NCBI RefSeq assembly: GCF_002871795.1
Contig: NZ_PNHL01000004.1
Coordinates: forward strand, 124,001-188,000
DNA length: 64,000 nucleotides
Direction: 5' to 3'
Source of the DNA: Brachybacterium sp. UMB0905
Lineage (GTDB): Bacteria; Actinomycetota; Actinomycetes; Actinomycetales; Dermabacteraceae
The translations under genes were made by a program, and so were the position numbers. Of the stretch, positions 26,045-37,440 are shown piece by piece. Numbering within the stretch: position 1 is the first letter of the stretch; every line of letters begins with the position of its first letter. The notes below the pieces were generated by a model. It saw only the letters and a program-made list of their open reading frames with translations, was not told the origin of the DNA and searched no databases.

Positions 26045-26596
26045 TCAGCCGCCCGTCGGCCCTTCATTGACCACCGTGAGGTCCGCGCCGCCATCACCCA
26101 TGTCCTCCCCGGTCACGCGCCACTGCACCTCCGGCAGATGCGGGTAGCGGTCATCGACGGGGTGGATGGTGCAGGTGGTCTCCAGGTTCTCGGCGCTCAG
26201 CCCGCCGTCGCAGCGCACCTCGATCTCCAGCTGATCGGTGCCTTCTTTGACCTCAGGCGCGGCCTCCCCGAGGGTGCTCTCCACGTCCTCGGCCTGGGCG
26301 GGCAGGCGCAGCCAGCCGCTCAACCAGCTGGTGCCGGGGTTCTCGATCTCCGGGATCCGGGCACCGGTCTCCTCGCCGCCGCCATCAGATCCGCCGCCGT
26401 CCGAACCGTTCTCGCTGCCCTCATCGGACCCGTCGTCGCCGCCGTCAGACGGCCCCGGCGCAGGCTCGACCGGATCCTCCTGCGTGGGCGCCGGCTTCTC
26501 CTCGTCACCCGTGCAGCCGCTCAGCCCGGCGCTCGCCGCGAGCACCACCGCCCCCAGTGCGAGCCATGCCCGCGGTCGCCGTTGCGTCATCCCCAT
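26045..26596 (-). CDS. Hypothetical lipoprotein with acidic Gly/Ser linker
   Basis: A 183-residue protein with a lipoprotein signal (RAWLALGAVVLAASAGLSGC), then a low-complexity Asp/Gly/Ser/Pro linker of about 55 residues and a small C-terminal domain with two Cys (VRCDGGL and TTCTIHP). The ATG at 26594 follows a GGAGA ribosome site. No family recognised; surface exposed by inference. Confidence 0.75.
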   Translation of the reverse strand: MGMTQRRPRAWLALGAVVLAASAGLSGCTGDEEKPAPTQEDPVEPAPGPSDGGDDGSDEGSENGSDGGGSDGGGEETGARIPEIENPGTSWLSGWLRLPAQAEDVESTLGEAAPEVKEGTDQLEIEVRCDGGLSAENLETTCTIHPVDDRYPHLPEVQWRVTGEDMGDGGADLTVVNEGPTGG

Positions 26597-26733
26597 CGCA
26601 ATCTCCGCTCTCTCCACCCGACCCGCGGCCGGGCCCCCATCGTTCCGCGCTCCCGCACGCCTGTCCAGAACCGCTGGGCATGCGGCAACGATCAGCGGCC
26701 GACGGAGGGATCGCCGTCCAGGTCAGCGGGTGA

Positions 26734-28209
<1,476 letters not shown>

Positions 28210-28218
28210 GGGGGCTTC

Positions 28219-28243
28219 CGGGCTCGAGATGCACTGGAGCCCG
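28219..28243. terminator. Hairpin terminator after gdhA
   Basis: CGGGCTC and GAGCCCG form a 7-bp stem with an 11-base loop, ten bases past the stop codon. Confidence 0.55.
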
Positions 28244-28264
28244 CCCCGCGGGTGCTTGCGGTAG

Positions 28265-29071
28265 CTACTGCCGGTGCGCGGGCGATGCGCTCAGCGCCCG
28301 CCCGCGCGCCACGATGCGTCGGGCCACCCGCACGGTCTGCGCGGCGTAGACGCTGCCGAACAGCACGACGTGCGCGAGCAGGCCGAAGAACAGGTGCGCC
28401 GGCAGATCCTCCCGCCAGCCCCGGGGCAGGGGATGCGCCTGCTCGTAGCCGGCGTAGATCTCATCCAGGTGCGGGGCGCCGAACAGGGACAGCATCGCGA
28501 GGTCTTCGAGGCGATGCCCACCGTGCGCGGCGGGGTCGATGAGCGTGGCCCCACCCGCGGTCCACAGCACGTTCCCGGCCCAGAGGTCACCGTGCACCCG
28601 GGCCGGTGCCTCCCGGCCCTGACCGGCGATGCCGTCGAACGCACCGGCCGCGATCACCGCGATCGCCTCTCGCACAGCGCGGTCACCCTCGGCCCCCATC
28701 CGGGGTGCGGCCTGGTCCACCAGGGGCAGCAGCCGGTCCTCAGCCCAGAACACGGCGAAGCGCTCATGCGACCGGGTCGGCACCTCGAAGGGGTCGCTGA
28801 GCGGCCCGAAGAACGCGGGGGAAGCCGGAGCCCAGCCGAAGCCCGGCGCTCCCGCATCATGCAGGCGGGCCAGCCCGCGCCCCAGCTCCCGGGCCGCCTG
28901 CCCCGTCGGCGCCACCTCCGCCAGATGCTCCAGGTGCAGGCCCTGCTCATCCAAGCCTCGCACCGCCACCACGGGCAGCGCCCCGGGCTCAGCGAGCCAG
29001 CGCAGACCCGCCGCCTCAGCCTCCAGATGCCCAGGCGGTGCCGTGGCGGAGTGCTTGGTGAACACGCTCAT
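28265..29071 (-). CDS. Fructosamine/ketosamine-3-kinase family protein
   Basis: A 268-residue small-molecule kinase of the fructosamine-kinase/APH fold. Catalytic HGDLWAGNVLW, then the metal-binding DPAAHGGHRLEDLAML as in FN3K-type kinases. It may phosphorylate glycated amines and so help deglycation. Its ATG overlaps the stop of the upstream phosphotransferase gene, so they are co-translated. Confidence 0.88.
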   Translation of the reverse strand: MSVFTKHSATAPPGHLEAEAAGLRWLAEPGALPVVAVRGLDEQGLHLEHLAEVAPTGQAARELGRGLARLHDAGAPGFGWAPASPAFFGPLSDPFEVPTRSHERFAVFWAEDRLLPLVDQAAPRMGAEGDRAVREAIAVIAAGAFDGIAGQGREAPARVHGDLWAGNVLWTAGGATLIDPAAHGGHRLEDLAMLSLFGAPHLDEIYAGYEQAHPLPRGWREDLPAHLFFGLLAHVVLFGSVYAAQTVRVARRIVARGRALSASPAHRQ

Positions 29072-30216
29072 GCCGCCACCTCCAGCTCCGCGGCGAGGGT
29101 GCGGCGCAGCACCGGCAGCACCTGCCGGTGCAGGGAGCGCGTCGCCGCCCGCGCGGCAACATGCACGAGCATCCCGGTGCGCTCATAGGCGGTCCAGGCC
29201 CGCATCCGCTCCCGCAGCGCCGCCGTGTCCGCCACTGCATCGGGCACCTCGCCCAGCGCCGCCCGCGCTCGCTGGTACGCCTCCACGAACCCAGCCACCT
29301 GCTCCTCGCCGAGCGGCACATACCAGGGCCCGCCATGCACGGCACCGCCGATGATCGCGAGGTCCCGCGCCGGATCATCGGCCTGCGCCCACTCGAAATC
29401 GATGAACCCCACCCGTGGCGCGTCCTCGCCCGGCGCAGGTTTCTCCCACAGGATGTTCGTGGCGCACAGGTCACCGTGGCACAGCGCGAAGCCGTCCAAC
29501 TGCGCGATCTGCTCCTCCACCTGCTCCACCCGCCGCAGCGCCGCGGTGATGAACGGCTCGAGGCCATGCTCGCGCACCACATCCCGGTGCCGGGTGCGCC
29601 ACTGCTCAGCAGCGGCCTCGACCTCGGCCAGCAGCGATGGGCGTCCCGCTGGCACCAGCGCCCACGGGTCCTCCCCGAGCGTCACCGGGCCCCGGCCGGG
29701 CGCGGCCACGAAGTGCAGCTGCGCGAGATGCTCCGCGTGTGCCACCAGGTGCGCGTGCGTCCATGTCCCCGGGGGCGCGGGGGTGCCCGGCACATCGGTG
29801 GTCACCACGTACGGGTGGCCGATGGGGCTCGGCGCCGCATGGTCCTGCACGGCCACGGGATCTGGACCCACCCCTGGCGGCAGCAGCGTGAGCGCCGCGA
29901 TCTCGTGGGCCAGGTCTTGGTGCAGATCCTCCGGTGTCCCGTGGGGGATCCGCACAATCAGCGGGGCGTTGGTCTGCGGGATCACCCGCCAGGCCGCAAA
30001 GGTCTCACCCACGCCCGCGAGCGCCACCCGCGCCGTCCCGGACAGCGAGGCGGGCAGCACGCTTTTGTGCAGGCCCGGCAGGCGCACTGGAGATTCGGCG
30101 TCCCGCAGCGGCAGCACGAGCGTGCCGTCCTCCCAGGCCGCGGCGAGGCGCTCGCCCATCGCGGGGGAGGCCACGTCCAGTGGGGCAGGGGTCGCAGCGG
30201 AGGGGTCGGGGGTCAT
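29068..30216 (-). CDS. Aminoglycoside-phosphotransferase-like kinase
   Basis: A 382-residue APH/choline kinase fold protein: CHGDLCATNILW catalytic loop and IDFEWAQADDPARDL metal loop. An N-terminal nucleotide-binding lobe contains PLIVRIPHG. Substrate unknown; co-translation with the fructosamine-kinase-like gene suggests a shared metabolic role rather than antibiotic resistance. Start at 30216 begins MTPDPSAATPAPLD. Confidence 0.85.
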   Translation of the reverse strand: MTPDPSAATPAPLDVASPAMGERLAAAWEDGTLVLPLRDAESPVRLPGLHKSVLPASLSGTARVALAGVGETFAAWRVIPQTNAPLIVRIPHGTPEDLHQDLAHEIAALTLLPPGVGPDPVAVQDHAAPSPIGHPYVVTTDVPGTPAPPGTWTHAHLVAHAEHLAQLHFVAAPGRGPVTLGEDPWALVPAGRPSLLAEVEAAAEQWRTRHRDVVREHGLEPFITAALRRVEQVEEQIAQLDGFALCHGDLCATNILWEKPAPGEDAPRVGFIDFEWAQADDPARDLAIIGGAVHGGPWYVPLGEEQVAGFVEAYQRARAALGEVPDAVADTAALRERMRAWTAYERTGMLVHVAARAATRSLHRQVLPVLRRTLAAELEVAA

Positions 30217-30340
30217 CTCACTCCTTACGCCGACCCCTCGATCCTACCGAGTCGCAGGTCACCCGGCCGGACGGCCCCGACCGCCGTTACGATGAGCGGC
30301 GTCCACCGCATCACCCGCCCCCACAGCCCCCGGAGGTCCC

Positions 30341-31258
30341 ATGGAGCTTGTCCTCCTCGCGATCGCCATCGGTCTGGGCGTGGGCCTGGTGGTGGGGGCG
30401 CTCGGTGCCGGCGGCGGCATCCTCGCGCTGCCCGTGCTGGTGTACCTGCTGCGCCAGGATCCGCATGCCGCGGCCGCGTCGAGCCTCGTGATCGTGCTGA
30501 TCACGGCGCTGGCGAGCCTTCCGCATCATGCGCGGCACGGGAACGTGGACTGGCGCAACGGCCTGGTGTTCGCAGGGGTTTCGACGGTGGGCGCCGTGGC
30601 AGCGTCGCGGCTGTCGGTGCTGCTGGATGCGCAGCTGCTCATGACCCTGTTCGGGGCGATGCTGGCCCTCGTGGCGGTCGCGATGCTGCAGCGCGGATTG
30701 CGCACACGCGGGCAGGAGCGGGTGCTGCGCGAGACCCGTCGGCGCCGCGCGGAACACGAAGAGCCGGTGGCCCACCACGATGACCCGGTGCTGGATCAGC
30801 CCGGCCCGGACACCGTGGAGATGGCCGATGGGATCCAGCACCATCACGGCGAGCCGGATATCCCCACCTCACCGCCGCCCCCGGCGAGCCCCCGCCTCTC
30901 GCTCGTCGCCCTCACCGCCACGATCACCGGGTTCCTCACCGGCTTCTTCGGGGTGGGCGGGGGTTTCATCGTGGTGCCGATGCTGGTGATCGCCCTGGGC
31001 CTGGCGATGCGCCGCGCCTCCGGCACGAGTCTGCTGGTGATGATCGTGGCGACCATCGTGAGCCTGCTGGCGCGCGTGGGGACCGAGGTGCAGATCGATT
31101 GGGGCGTGACCCTCGCGTTCGCGGTCGCCTCCGCGGTGGGCGGGGTGATCGGCGGGCCGATCTCCGCGAAGGCCCGCGCCTCCACGCTCACCCTCATCTT
31201 CGCCGCGCTGCTGGCCGGGGTCTCCGCGGTGACGCTGTTCCAGACCCTCACCGGCTGA
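30341..31258 (+). CDS. TauE/SafE-family permease
   Basis: A 305-residue membrane protein with two four-helix halves related by repeat motifs VVGALGAGGGILALPVLVYL and GFFGVGGGFIVVPMLVIALG, diagnostic of TauE/SafE. A charged cytoplasmic loop with His residues (HHDDPVLDQPGPDTVEM, IQHHHGEPDI) separates the halves. The family exports sulfite or organosulfonate-related anions. Starts at ATG 30341, AGG-rich site upstream. Confidence 0.9.
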   Translation: MELVLLAIAIGLGVGLVVGALGAGGGILALPVLVYLLRQDPHAAAASSLVIVLITALASLPHHARHGNVDWRNGLVFAGVSTVGAVAASRLSVLLDAQLLMTLFGAMLALVAVAMLQRGLRTRGQERVLRETRRRRAEHEEPVAHHDDPVLDQPGPDTVEMADGIQHHHGEPDIPTSPPPPASPRLSLVALTATITGFLTGFFGVGGGFIVVPMLVIALGLAMRRASGTSLLVMIVATIVSLLARVGTEVQIDWGVTLAFAVASAVGGVIGGPISAKARASTLTLIFAALLAGVSAVTLFQTLTG

Positions 31259-31285
31259 CCGGCCCCGTACAGCCCTCGGGGTTCA

Positions 31286-31303
31286 GGCCCCGGCGTCGGG
31301 GCC
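31286..31303. terminator. Bidirectional hairpin between convergent genes
   Basis: GGCCCCG-GCGT-CGGGGCC, a 7-bp perfect stem between the TauE-like gene and hutG. Confidence 0.6.
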
Positions 31304-31310
31304 GCCCCGT

Positions 31311-32342
31311 TCAGGCTTCGGCGCCCACCAGGTGCCGCACCACGTCATCGATCAGCCGGGCCCCGGCGCGGGCGGTCCGCGCATCCTGGTCCAGCAGCGG
31401 ATTCAGCTCCACCACATCCAGCAGCGCGAGCTTTCCGGAGCACGCGGCCGCGCGCGCCGCCGCGGAGATCAGCCCGAGAGGCAGGCCGAGCGCCGCGGGA
31501 GCGGACACCCCCGGTGCGACAGCGGCCGGCAGCACATCCAGGTCGATCGTCAGGTACAGCACGTCCACGCTCGCTGCGAACTCCTCGACGAACCGTCGCA
31601 CTCCCGCGAGGCCCTGCTCAAAGCACTGCTCATCGGTCATCCATCGCACGCCCAGCTCCCGTGCGCGGTCGAACAGCACCGGGGTGTTGGACGGCTCGGC
31701 GATGCCGAGCACCGCATAGTGCAGATCGCGGCCCGCGGCCCGCTCGGCGGCGGCCATCTGCATAAACGGTGTCCCGGAGGTGGGGTGCGGCTCCTCGCGC
31801 AGGTCGAAGTGCGCATCGAGGTTCAGCACGCCCCACGTCTTCCCCGCAGCCACGGCCCGTCCGGAGCCGATGAGCCCCAGATATGAGGCCCAGGCGGTTT
31901 CGTGCCCGCCGCCGAGCACCACGGTCAGCCGGTTTCCGGGCGCATCCAGGGCGCGGGTGATCAGCGCGGCGGCCTGTTCCTGCCCTCCCTCGAGGTTCTC
32001 GCCGACGGTCTGCGCATCGCCGAGGTCGCGCAGCTGCACCACATCGGTGGCGAGCGCGCCGTGCAGGGCCATCGGGGCGAGCGCCGCACGCAGCGCCTCC
32101 GGGCCCTGCGCCGCCCCGACCCGGCCGCGGTTGCGCCGCACTCCCTCATCGGAGCAGAACCCCAGCAGCGTCACATGCTCGGCTGCAGCCCCGGCAGGAG
32201 GGGCCGACGGGCTCGATGGGGCGGTGGCGGTCTTCGGCCCGGCGCCCAGTACCTGGATTTTCTGGTGCCAGCGGGCGTGCTCGGGGCCGTCGCCGTCGTG
32301 GCGTCCGGTCCAGACGGTCGGGGACGGGGCGGGGGTGGACAT
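31311..32342 (-). CDS. hutG: Formimidoylglutamase (arginase family)
   Basis: A 343-residue ureohydrolase that would convert N-formimino-glutamate to glutamate and formamide, the last step of histidine breakdown. Mn ligands: VLGGGHETAWASYL, GVLNLDAHFDLREE and YLTIDLDVLPAAVAPGVSAP. Arginase-family members share these, but its place beside an IclR regulator and hutU supports HutG. Starts at ATG 32340-32342 (MSTPAPSPTVWTGRHDG). It is divergent from the regulator; the shared intergenic region holds the hut operator motif. Confidence 0.92.
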   Translation of the reverse strand: MSTPAPSPTVWTGRHDGDGPEHARWHQKIQVLGAGPKTATAPSSPSAPPAGAAAEHVTLLGFCSDEGVRRNRGRVGAAQGPEALRAALAPMALHGALATDVVQLRDLGDAQTVGENLEGGQEQAAALITRALDAPGNRLTVVLGGGHETAWASYLGLIGSGRAVAAGKTWGVLNLDAHFDLREEPHPTSGTPFMQMAAAERAAGRDLHYAVLGIAEPSNTPVLFDRARELGVRWMTDEQCFEQGLAGVRRFVEEFAASVDVLYLTIDLDVLPAAVAPGVSAPAALGLPLGLISAAARAAACSGKLALLDVVELNPLLDQDARTARAGARLIDDVVRHLVGAEA

Positions 32343-32508
32343 CAGGGCCTCCTGGCGATGCGGCGGCGGATCCCAGCCATCATCCCACCGCGCACCGAGG
32401 CGCACCTCCACCGCGGCCGCTGGGGAGCGTGCGCCACGGCAGCGGGCGCGCCCCGCCCCGGCGACGTGGGCTGTCTTCGCCCCGCATCGGGGTCCGTTCC
32501 GCCGTTCT

Positions 32509-32524
32509 GTCCGGGACCCCGGTC
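32509..32524. promoter_or_regulatory. Candidate hut operator, hutG/regulator region
   Basis: GTCCG-N6-CGGTC, one mismatch from the GTCCG-N6-CGGAC motif found upstream of hutU and hutH. Located 37 bases upstream of the IclR gene and 167 bases upstream of hutG. Confidence 0.55.
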
Positions 32525-32560
32525 GCCGATGGGGCGCTGGGCCTGGCATCCTTGGATCCC

Positions 32561-33361
32561 ATGACGTCTCCTAAGGTCCCCGCGGCCGACGCGACGCTGC
32601 GTCTGCTGACCCTGCTCGCTGCGCGCCCGGACCCGGTGCCGGCGGCGCGCCTGGCGGCTGAGCTCGAGCTGCCGCGCTCGCGCACCTACGACCTGCTGGC
32701 CACCCTCGTCGAGCACGGCTATGTCATTCACCTGAGCGAGGAGCGGCTGTACGGCCTGGGCCCGGCCGCCCATCAGCTCGCCGGCGGCTATGTCCGACAG
32801 GACCCGCTGGCGCGCATCGGCCGCCGCGTGGTGGAGACGATGGTCGATGAGGTGGGGGAGTCCGGCCACCTCGCGGTGCTGCACGGTCGGGACGTGCTGT
32901 ACGTCGTGGAGGAGCGCGCCAAGGGCCGCCCCAGCCTCGTGACCGATGTGGGGGTGCGCATCCCCGCGCATCTGACCGCCTCGGGCCGCGCCATCCTCGC
33001 CGGGCTGCCACCCGCGCAGGTGCGTGCCCTGTATGGGCGGACGGCGGATTTCTCCTCCCGCACCGAGGTGCCCGGTCCGCAGTCCCCGGCGGAGCTGCGG
33101 GAACTGCTCGGCCGGGTGCGCAGCGAGGGGCATGCCCGCGAATCCGGAGAGGTCACCGAGGGGTTCTCCTCGGTGGCCGCGCCGGTGCGGGACCATGCCG
33201 GCTGGCCGGTCGCGTCCGTCGCGATCACTGCGCAGACGTCGTTCGGCGCCACCGCCCGCACCGGGGAGAAGGACCCGACAGACCGGCTCGTGGAGGCTGT
33301 CACCCGCGCCGCCGCGGAGCTCACCCGTCGGCTACGCGGCCGCACCGCCCCGACCACCTGA
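32561..33361 (+). CDS. IclR-family regulator, probable hut regulator
   Basis: A 266-residue protein. N-terminal winged helix: LRLLTLLAARPDPVPAARLA and LPRSRTYDLLATLVEHGYVI. C-terminal GAF-like effector domain: VYVVEERAKGRPSLVTDVGV-like stretch and IPAHLTASGRAILAGL. It lies between hutG (divergent) and hutU (same direction), as do HutR-type IclR regulators in actinobacteria, so urocanate or histidine is the likely ligand. Start ATG 32561. Confidence 0.9.
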   Translation: MTSPKVPAADATLRLLTLLAARPDPVPAARLAAELELPRSRTYDLLATLVEHGYVIHLSEERLYGLGPAAHQLAGGYVRQDPLARIGRRVVETMVDEVGESGHLAVLHGRDVLYVVEERAKGRPSLVTDVGVRIPAHLTASGRAILAGLPPAQVRALYGRTADFSSRTEVPGPQSPAELRELLGRVRSEGHARESGEVTEGFSSVAAPVRDHAGWPVASVAITAQTSFGATARTGEKDPTDRLVEAVTRAAAELTRRLRGRTAPTT

Positions 33362-33430
33362 CACCTGCGGTGGATCGAGCGTGCGCTCGCGCGGGATGAC
33401 CTGCTGCGATGTCGCCGCCACACCCCTCAG

Positions 33431-33446
33431 GTCCGACATACCGGAC
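33431..33446. promoter_or_regulatory. Candidate hut operator, hutU
   Basis: GTCCG-ACATAC-CGGAC: a perfect 5-base inverted repeat with a 6-base spacer, 83 bases upstream of hutU. Confidence 0.65.
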
Positions 33447-33528
33447 AGCTTGCGCGCCTGTCCTCTCCTCATCGATGCCCCGGGATGGTTGAGTGGACGA
33501 ATCCCCGCACCACCTGCCCCAGGAGACG

Positions 33529-35214
33529 ATGATGACCCTGCCCGGAGCCCGCCCCGTCCGCGCCCCCCGCGGCACCGTGATCAGCGCCAAGTCGTGGCAG
33601 ACCGAAGCGCCGCTGCGCATGCTCATGAACAACCTCGACCCCGAGGTGGCCGAGCGTCCCGACGACCTCGTGGTCTACGGGGGCACCGGCCGCGCCGCCC
33701 GCTCCTGGGAGGCGTTCGATGCGATCGTCGACTCCCTGCTGGATCTCGAGGATGACGAGACCCTGCTGGTGCAGTCCGGCAAGCCCGTCGGCATCCTGCG
33801 CACCCACGAATGGGCTCCGCGTGTGCTCATCGCCAACTCCAACCTCGTGGGCGACTGGGCCACCTGGCCCGAGTTCCGCAAGCTCGAGGCCGAGGGCCTG
33901 ATGATGTACGGCCAGATGACCGCCGGCTCCTGGATCTACATCGCCACCCAGGGCATCCTCCAGGGCACCTACGAGACCTTCGCCGCCGTGGCGAAGAAGC
34001 GCTTCGGCGGCACGCTCGCCGGCACCATCACCCTGACCGGCGGTTGCGGCGGCATGGGTGGTGCGCAGCCGCTCGCGGTCACTCTCAACGACGGCGTGTG
34101 CCTGGTGGTGGATGTGGACCGCGCCCGCCTGGAGCGGCGCGTCGCCAAGCGCTACTGCCATGAGATCGCCGATGACCTCGAGGACGCGGTCGCGCGCGCC
34201 AACCGTGCCAAGGAGGAGAAGCGCGGGCTGTCCATCGGGATTGTCGGCAACGCCGCAGAGGTGTTCCCGGCACTGCTGGCCAAGCAGCGCGCCGGGGAGA
34301 TCCGCATCGACGTGGTCACCGATCAGACCTCCGCCCACGATCCGCTGAGCTACCTGCCCGTGGAGGTCGCGGTCGACGAGTGGCAGCGCGAGGCCGAGGC
34401 GGACCCGGAGGGCTTCACCAAGAAGTCCCGCGAGTCCATGGCCCGCCAGGTCCAGGCGATGGTCGAGTTCCAGGACGAGGGCGCCGAGGTGTTCGACTAC
34501 GGCAACTCGATCCGCGATGAGGCCCGCCACGCCGGCTACGACCGCGCCTTCGCCTTCCCTGGCTTCGTCCCCGCCTACATCCGCCCCCTGTTCTGCGAGG
34601 GCCTGGGCCCCTTCCGCTGGGTGGCGCTGTCCGGCGACCCGAACGACATCGCCGTCACCGACGCTGCGCTCAAGGAGCTGTTCCCCCAGAACGAGCACCT
34701 GCACCGCTGGCTGGACGCCGCCGCGGAATACGTGGAGTTCGAGGGCCTGCCGGCGCGCATCTGCTGGCTCGGCTACGGCGAGCGTCACCGTGCCGGCCTG
34801 CTGTTCAACGACCTGGTGCGCGAGGGCAAGGTGAAGGCCCCGATCGTCATCGGCCGCGACCACCTGGACTCCGGCTCGGTCGCCTCCCCGTACCGGGAGA
34901 CCGAGGCGATGCTGGACGGCTCCGATGCGATCGCGGACTGGCCGCTGCTGAACGCACTGACGGCCGCGAGCTCCGGCGCCACCTGGGTGTCGCTGCACCA
35001 CGGTGGTGGGGTGGGCATCGGCCGCTCCATCCACGCCGGTCAGGTGGGGGTGGCCGACGGCACCGCGCTCGCCGCCCGCAAGCTCTCGCGCCTGCTCACC
35101 AACGATCCGGCGATGGGTGTGATCCGCCACGTGGATGCCGGATACTCCCGCGCCGACCAGGTGTCCCACGAGCGCGGGGTGCGCATCCCCATGACTCCGA
35201 CGCGGCGGGACTGA
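33529..35214 (+). CDS. hutU: Urocanate hydratase
   Basis: A 561-residue NAD-dependent urocanase converting urocanate to imidazolone propionate. Motifs: [20 protein letters not shown], the NAD-binding [38 protein letters not shown] with the active-site Cys, and near the end [26 protein letters not shown] follows AGGAG, so 33529 is preferred to the upstream GTG at 33493. Confidence 0.97.
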   Translation: MMTLPGARPVRAPRGTVISAKSWQTEAPLRMLMNNLDPEVAERPDDLVVYGGTGRAARSWEAFDAIVDSLLDLEDDETLLVQSGKPVGILRTHEWAPRVLIANSNLVGDWATWPEFRKLEAEGLMMYGQMTAGSWIYIATQGILQGTYETFAAVAKKRFGGTLAGTITLTGGCGGMGGAQPLAVTLNDGVCLVVDVDRARLERRVAKRYCHEIADDLEDAVARANRAKEEKRGLSIGIVGNAAEVFPALLAKQRAGEIRIDVVTDQTSAHDPLSYLPVEVAVDEWQREAEADPEGFTKKSRESMARQVQAMVEFQDEGAEVFDYGNSIRDEARHAGYDRAFAFPGFVPAYIRPLFCEGLGPFRWVALSGDPNDIAVTDAALKELFPQNEHLHRWLDAAAEYVEFEGLPARICWLGYGERHRAGLLFNDLVREGKVKAPIVIGRDHLDSGSVASPYRETEAMLDGSDAIADWPLLNALTAASSGATWVSLHHGGGVGIGRSIHAGQVGVADGTALAARKLSRLLTNDPAMGVIRHVDAGYSRADQVSHERGVRIPMTPTRRD

Positions 35215-35235
35215 GCCCGCGGCGGGGAGTGCGTG

Positions 35236-35265
35236 AGGGCCGGGGAGCATCTGCTTCCCGGCCCT
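35236..35265. terminator. Strong hairpin after hutU
   Basis: AGGGCCGGG and CCCGGCCCT form a 9-bp stem extended by AGCA/TGCT, 22 bases after the hutU stop. No T-tract. Confidence 0.65.
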
Positions 35266-35502
35266 TCGGCGTCACTCTCAGCTGTCAGGGATCTCCCCGA
35301 TTGCCACGTCGTCACCGGGTACGGCGACAATCGCTGTCGCCATGCCCGCTCACCGCCCTCGTCCAGTGCATCACGAACACCAGAGGGTGCGCGACGGGGA
35401 CACGTCCCCATCGCTCGGCCGACACGTCTCCTTGCCTCCGCTGCTGGCTCCGTGTGACGCTCCATCCTGACCGATCACTGGCGACGACCTGACGGGGGCA
35501 CG

Positions 35503-36021
35503 ATGCGCCGGATGCGACGAAGGACGCTTCTGCTCTGGTTCCTGCCCGCCGTCGCCCTGGCGAGCTGCGAAGCGAACGGTCCGGGTGAGGACGAGGATCC
35601 AGAGCAGGACGGAGACGCCATGGATACTACGCGCAAGAGCGCGGAGGAGACGCGGGAGCTCGCGGACGCCCGCCTCGCGGATGCCGAGCAGGCGCTCACC
35701 GAGGTCTTCCCGGGCCTTACGTGGGTCTCGGACGGCGAGGCAACGAGCACCACCGAGGACGGGACCTGCGTGTACCGGCCCGCACCGCGGCGTGTCCAGA
35801 CGTACCTGGGACGCGAGGAGGAGGACCACCCGCTGATCGAGGAAGCGCTCACGGAGGCGCTTGCCGCGCATGGCCTCCCGGAGCCCGAGCCGCTCACCGG
35901 AGGCGTCGGCGGATGGCTGACGACGAGCAGCCGCGGCAACGGTCTGGAGCTCGAGTTCCGGTCCAAGGGGTACGCCGAGCTGCGGGTGAGCGCCCGCAGC
36001 GACGGGCCCTGCACGGAATGA
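35503..36021 (+). CDS. Hypothetical lipoprotein
   Basis: A 172-residue secreted lipoprotein: Arg-rich start, hydrophobic LLLWFLPAVALASC lipobox, then an acidic linker (GPGEDEDPEQDGDAMD) and a globular part with C-terminal Cys (GPCTE). It resembles no family I recognise. It sits between hutU and hutI in the same direction but shows no link to histidine catabolism. Confidence 0.7.
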   Translation: MRRMRRRTLLLWFLPAVALASCEANGPGEDEDPEQDGDAMDTTRKSAEETRELADARLADAEQALTEVFPGLTWVSDGEATSTTEDGTCVYRPAPRRVQTYLGREEEDHPLIEEALTEALAAHGLPEPEPLTGGVGGWLTTSSRGNGLELEFRSKGYAELRVSARSDGPCTE

Positions 36022-36049
36022 TCCCGCCGCGTTCCGGGAGTCAGTGAGT

Positions 36050-36065
36050 GTCCGGAGACACGTAC
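36050..36065. promoter_or_regulatory. Candidate hut operator, hutI
   Basis: GTCCG-GAGACA-CGTAC, one mismatch from the motif upstream of hutU and hutH, 50 bases before the hutI ATG. Confidence 0.55.
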
Positions 36066-36115
36066 GCGTCCTCTCCCGGCACGACGAACGCGCCGCACCG
36101 GCCTAGCCTCGTTCT

Positions 36116-37318
36116 ATGACTTCCACCCTGTTGACCGGCATCAGCGAGCTGTGGACCCTCGACCCGGACCTCGATGAGCCCGGCACGGCCGCGACCGATG
36201 CCCAGGTGCTGCGTGATGCAGCGCTGCTGATCACCGACGGGCAGGTGGCCTGGTACGGCCCGGCCGATGAGGCCCCGTCGGCCGATGACACGATCGATCT
36301 CGAGGGCCGCGCGGTGCTGCCCGGCTGGGTGGATTCCCACACTCACCTGGTGTTCGACGGGGACCGCTCAGGAGAGTTCGAAGCCCGCATGGCCGGGCAA
36401 TCCTACGCCGCCGGCGGTATCCAGGTCACGACCGACGCGACCCGCGAGGCCTCCGATGCGCGGCTCGAACAGCTCGTGCGCGAGCGGATCGACCAGGCCG
36501 TAGCCGGGGGCACCACGACCCTGGAGGCGAAGACCGGCTATGGGCTGACCGTCGAGGATGAGGCCCGCGCGGCCCGCATCCTCGCCCGGCTGCGGGAAGC
36601 CGGGCAGGTGGACGCCGTGACGTTCCTGGGCGCGCACCTGGTGCCCGGGGAGTACCGCGGCCGGGCCGAGGAGTACCTCGAGCTCGTGATCGGTCCGATG
36701 CTCGCAGCCGTCGCCGAGCACTGCGACTTCATCGACGTGTTCTGCGAGGACGGCGCCTTCACCCGCGAGCAGTCCGCGCGTGTCCTGGTTGCGGGGCGTG
36801 AGGCGGGCCTCGGCCTGCGGGTCCACGGCAATCAGATCTCCGCAGCGCAGGACGGACTGGGCCTTGCCGTCGAACTGGGCGCCGCGAGCGTGGACCACCT
36901 CAACCATCTGGCCGACGGCGACCTCGAGAAGCTCGCGGAGTCCGGCACCGTCGCGACCGTCCTGCCGGCCTGCGACCTGTCCACCCGCGCGCCGCTCGCC
37001 CCCGCGCGCGAGCTCCTCGACGCCGGCGCCACCGTCGCGATCGCCTCGAACTGCAACCCCGGCACCTCCTACACCTCGGCGATGAGCTTCTGCGTCACCA
37101 CCGCGGTGCTGCAGATGCACCTCTCGCTCGCCGAGGCGATCCGCGCCGCCACCCGCGGCGGGGCGGCGGCGCTGGGCCGCAGCGACGTCGGCCATCTCGG
37201 GGTGGGGGCGCGGGCCGATGTGCACGTGCTGGACACCCCACATGCGATCGACCTCGCCTACCGGCCCGGGATGCCGCTCACCCACCGGGTGTGGCGCGCC
37301 GGACACGAGCACCTATGA
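36116..37318 (+). CDS. hutI: Imidazolonepropionase
   Basis: A 400-residue amidohydrolase opening the imidazolone ring to formiminoglutamate. Metal ligands: GWVDSHTHLVFDGDRSGEFE, GAHLVPGEYRGRAEEYLELV, LRVHGNQIS and IASNCNPGTSYTSAMSFC. C-terminal composite domain: GVGARADVHVLDTP. Complete length. Its own operator-like site suggests a separate transcript from hutU. Confidence 0.96.
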   Translation: MTSTLLTGISELWTLDPDLDEPGTAATDAQVLRDAALLITDGQVAWYGPADEAPSADDTIDLEGRAVLPGWVDSHTHLVFDGDRSGEFEARMAGQSYAAGGIQVTTDATREASDARLEQLVRERIDQAVAGGTTTLEAKTGYGLTVEDEARAARILARLREAGQVDAVTFLGAHLVPGEYRGRAEEYLELVIGPMLAAVAEHCDFIDVFCEDGAFTREQSARVLVAGREAGLGLRVHGNQISAAQDGLGLAVELGAASVDHLNHLADGDLEKLAESGTVATVLPACDLSTRAPLAPARELLDAGATVAIASNCNPGTSYTSAMSFCVTTAVLQMHLSLAEAIRAATRGGAAALGRSDVGHLGVGARADVHVLDTPHAIDLAYRPGMPLTHRVWRAGHEHL

Positions 37319-37440
37319 GACCACCACGCTGGTGAGACGGCCTCGCGCCGCACCTCATCCCCCGGCACACTGGCGCTGACTCACCGGTCACAGAGCGCCG
37401 GGGCGCACCGCCGCGACTCTCCCCGCAGTCCTTCTCCCTG

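Noticed and set aside
35229-35492. Small plus-strand frames after hutU
   Set aside because: They cross the hairpin terminator and have no ribosome site or recognisable product.
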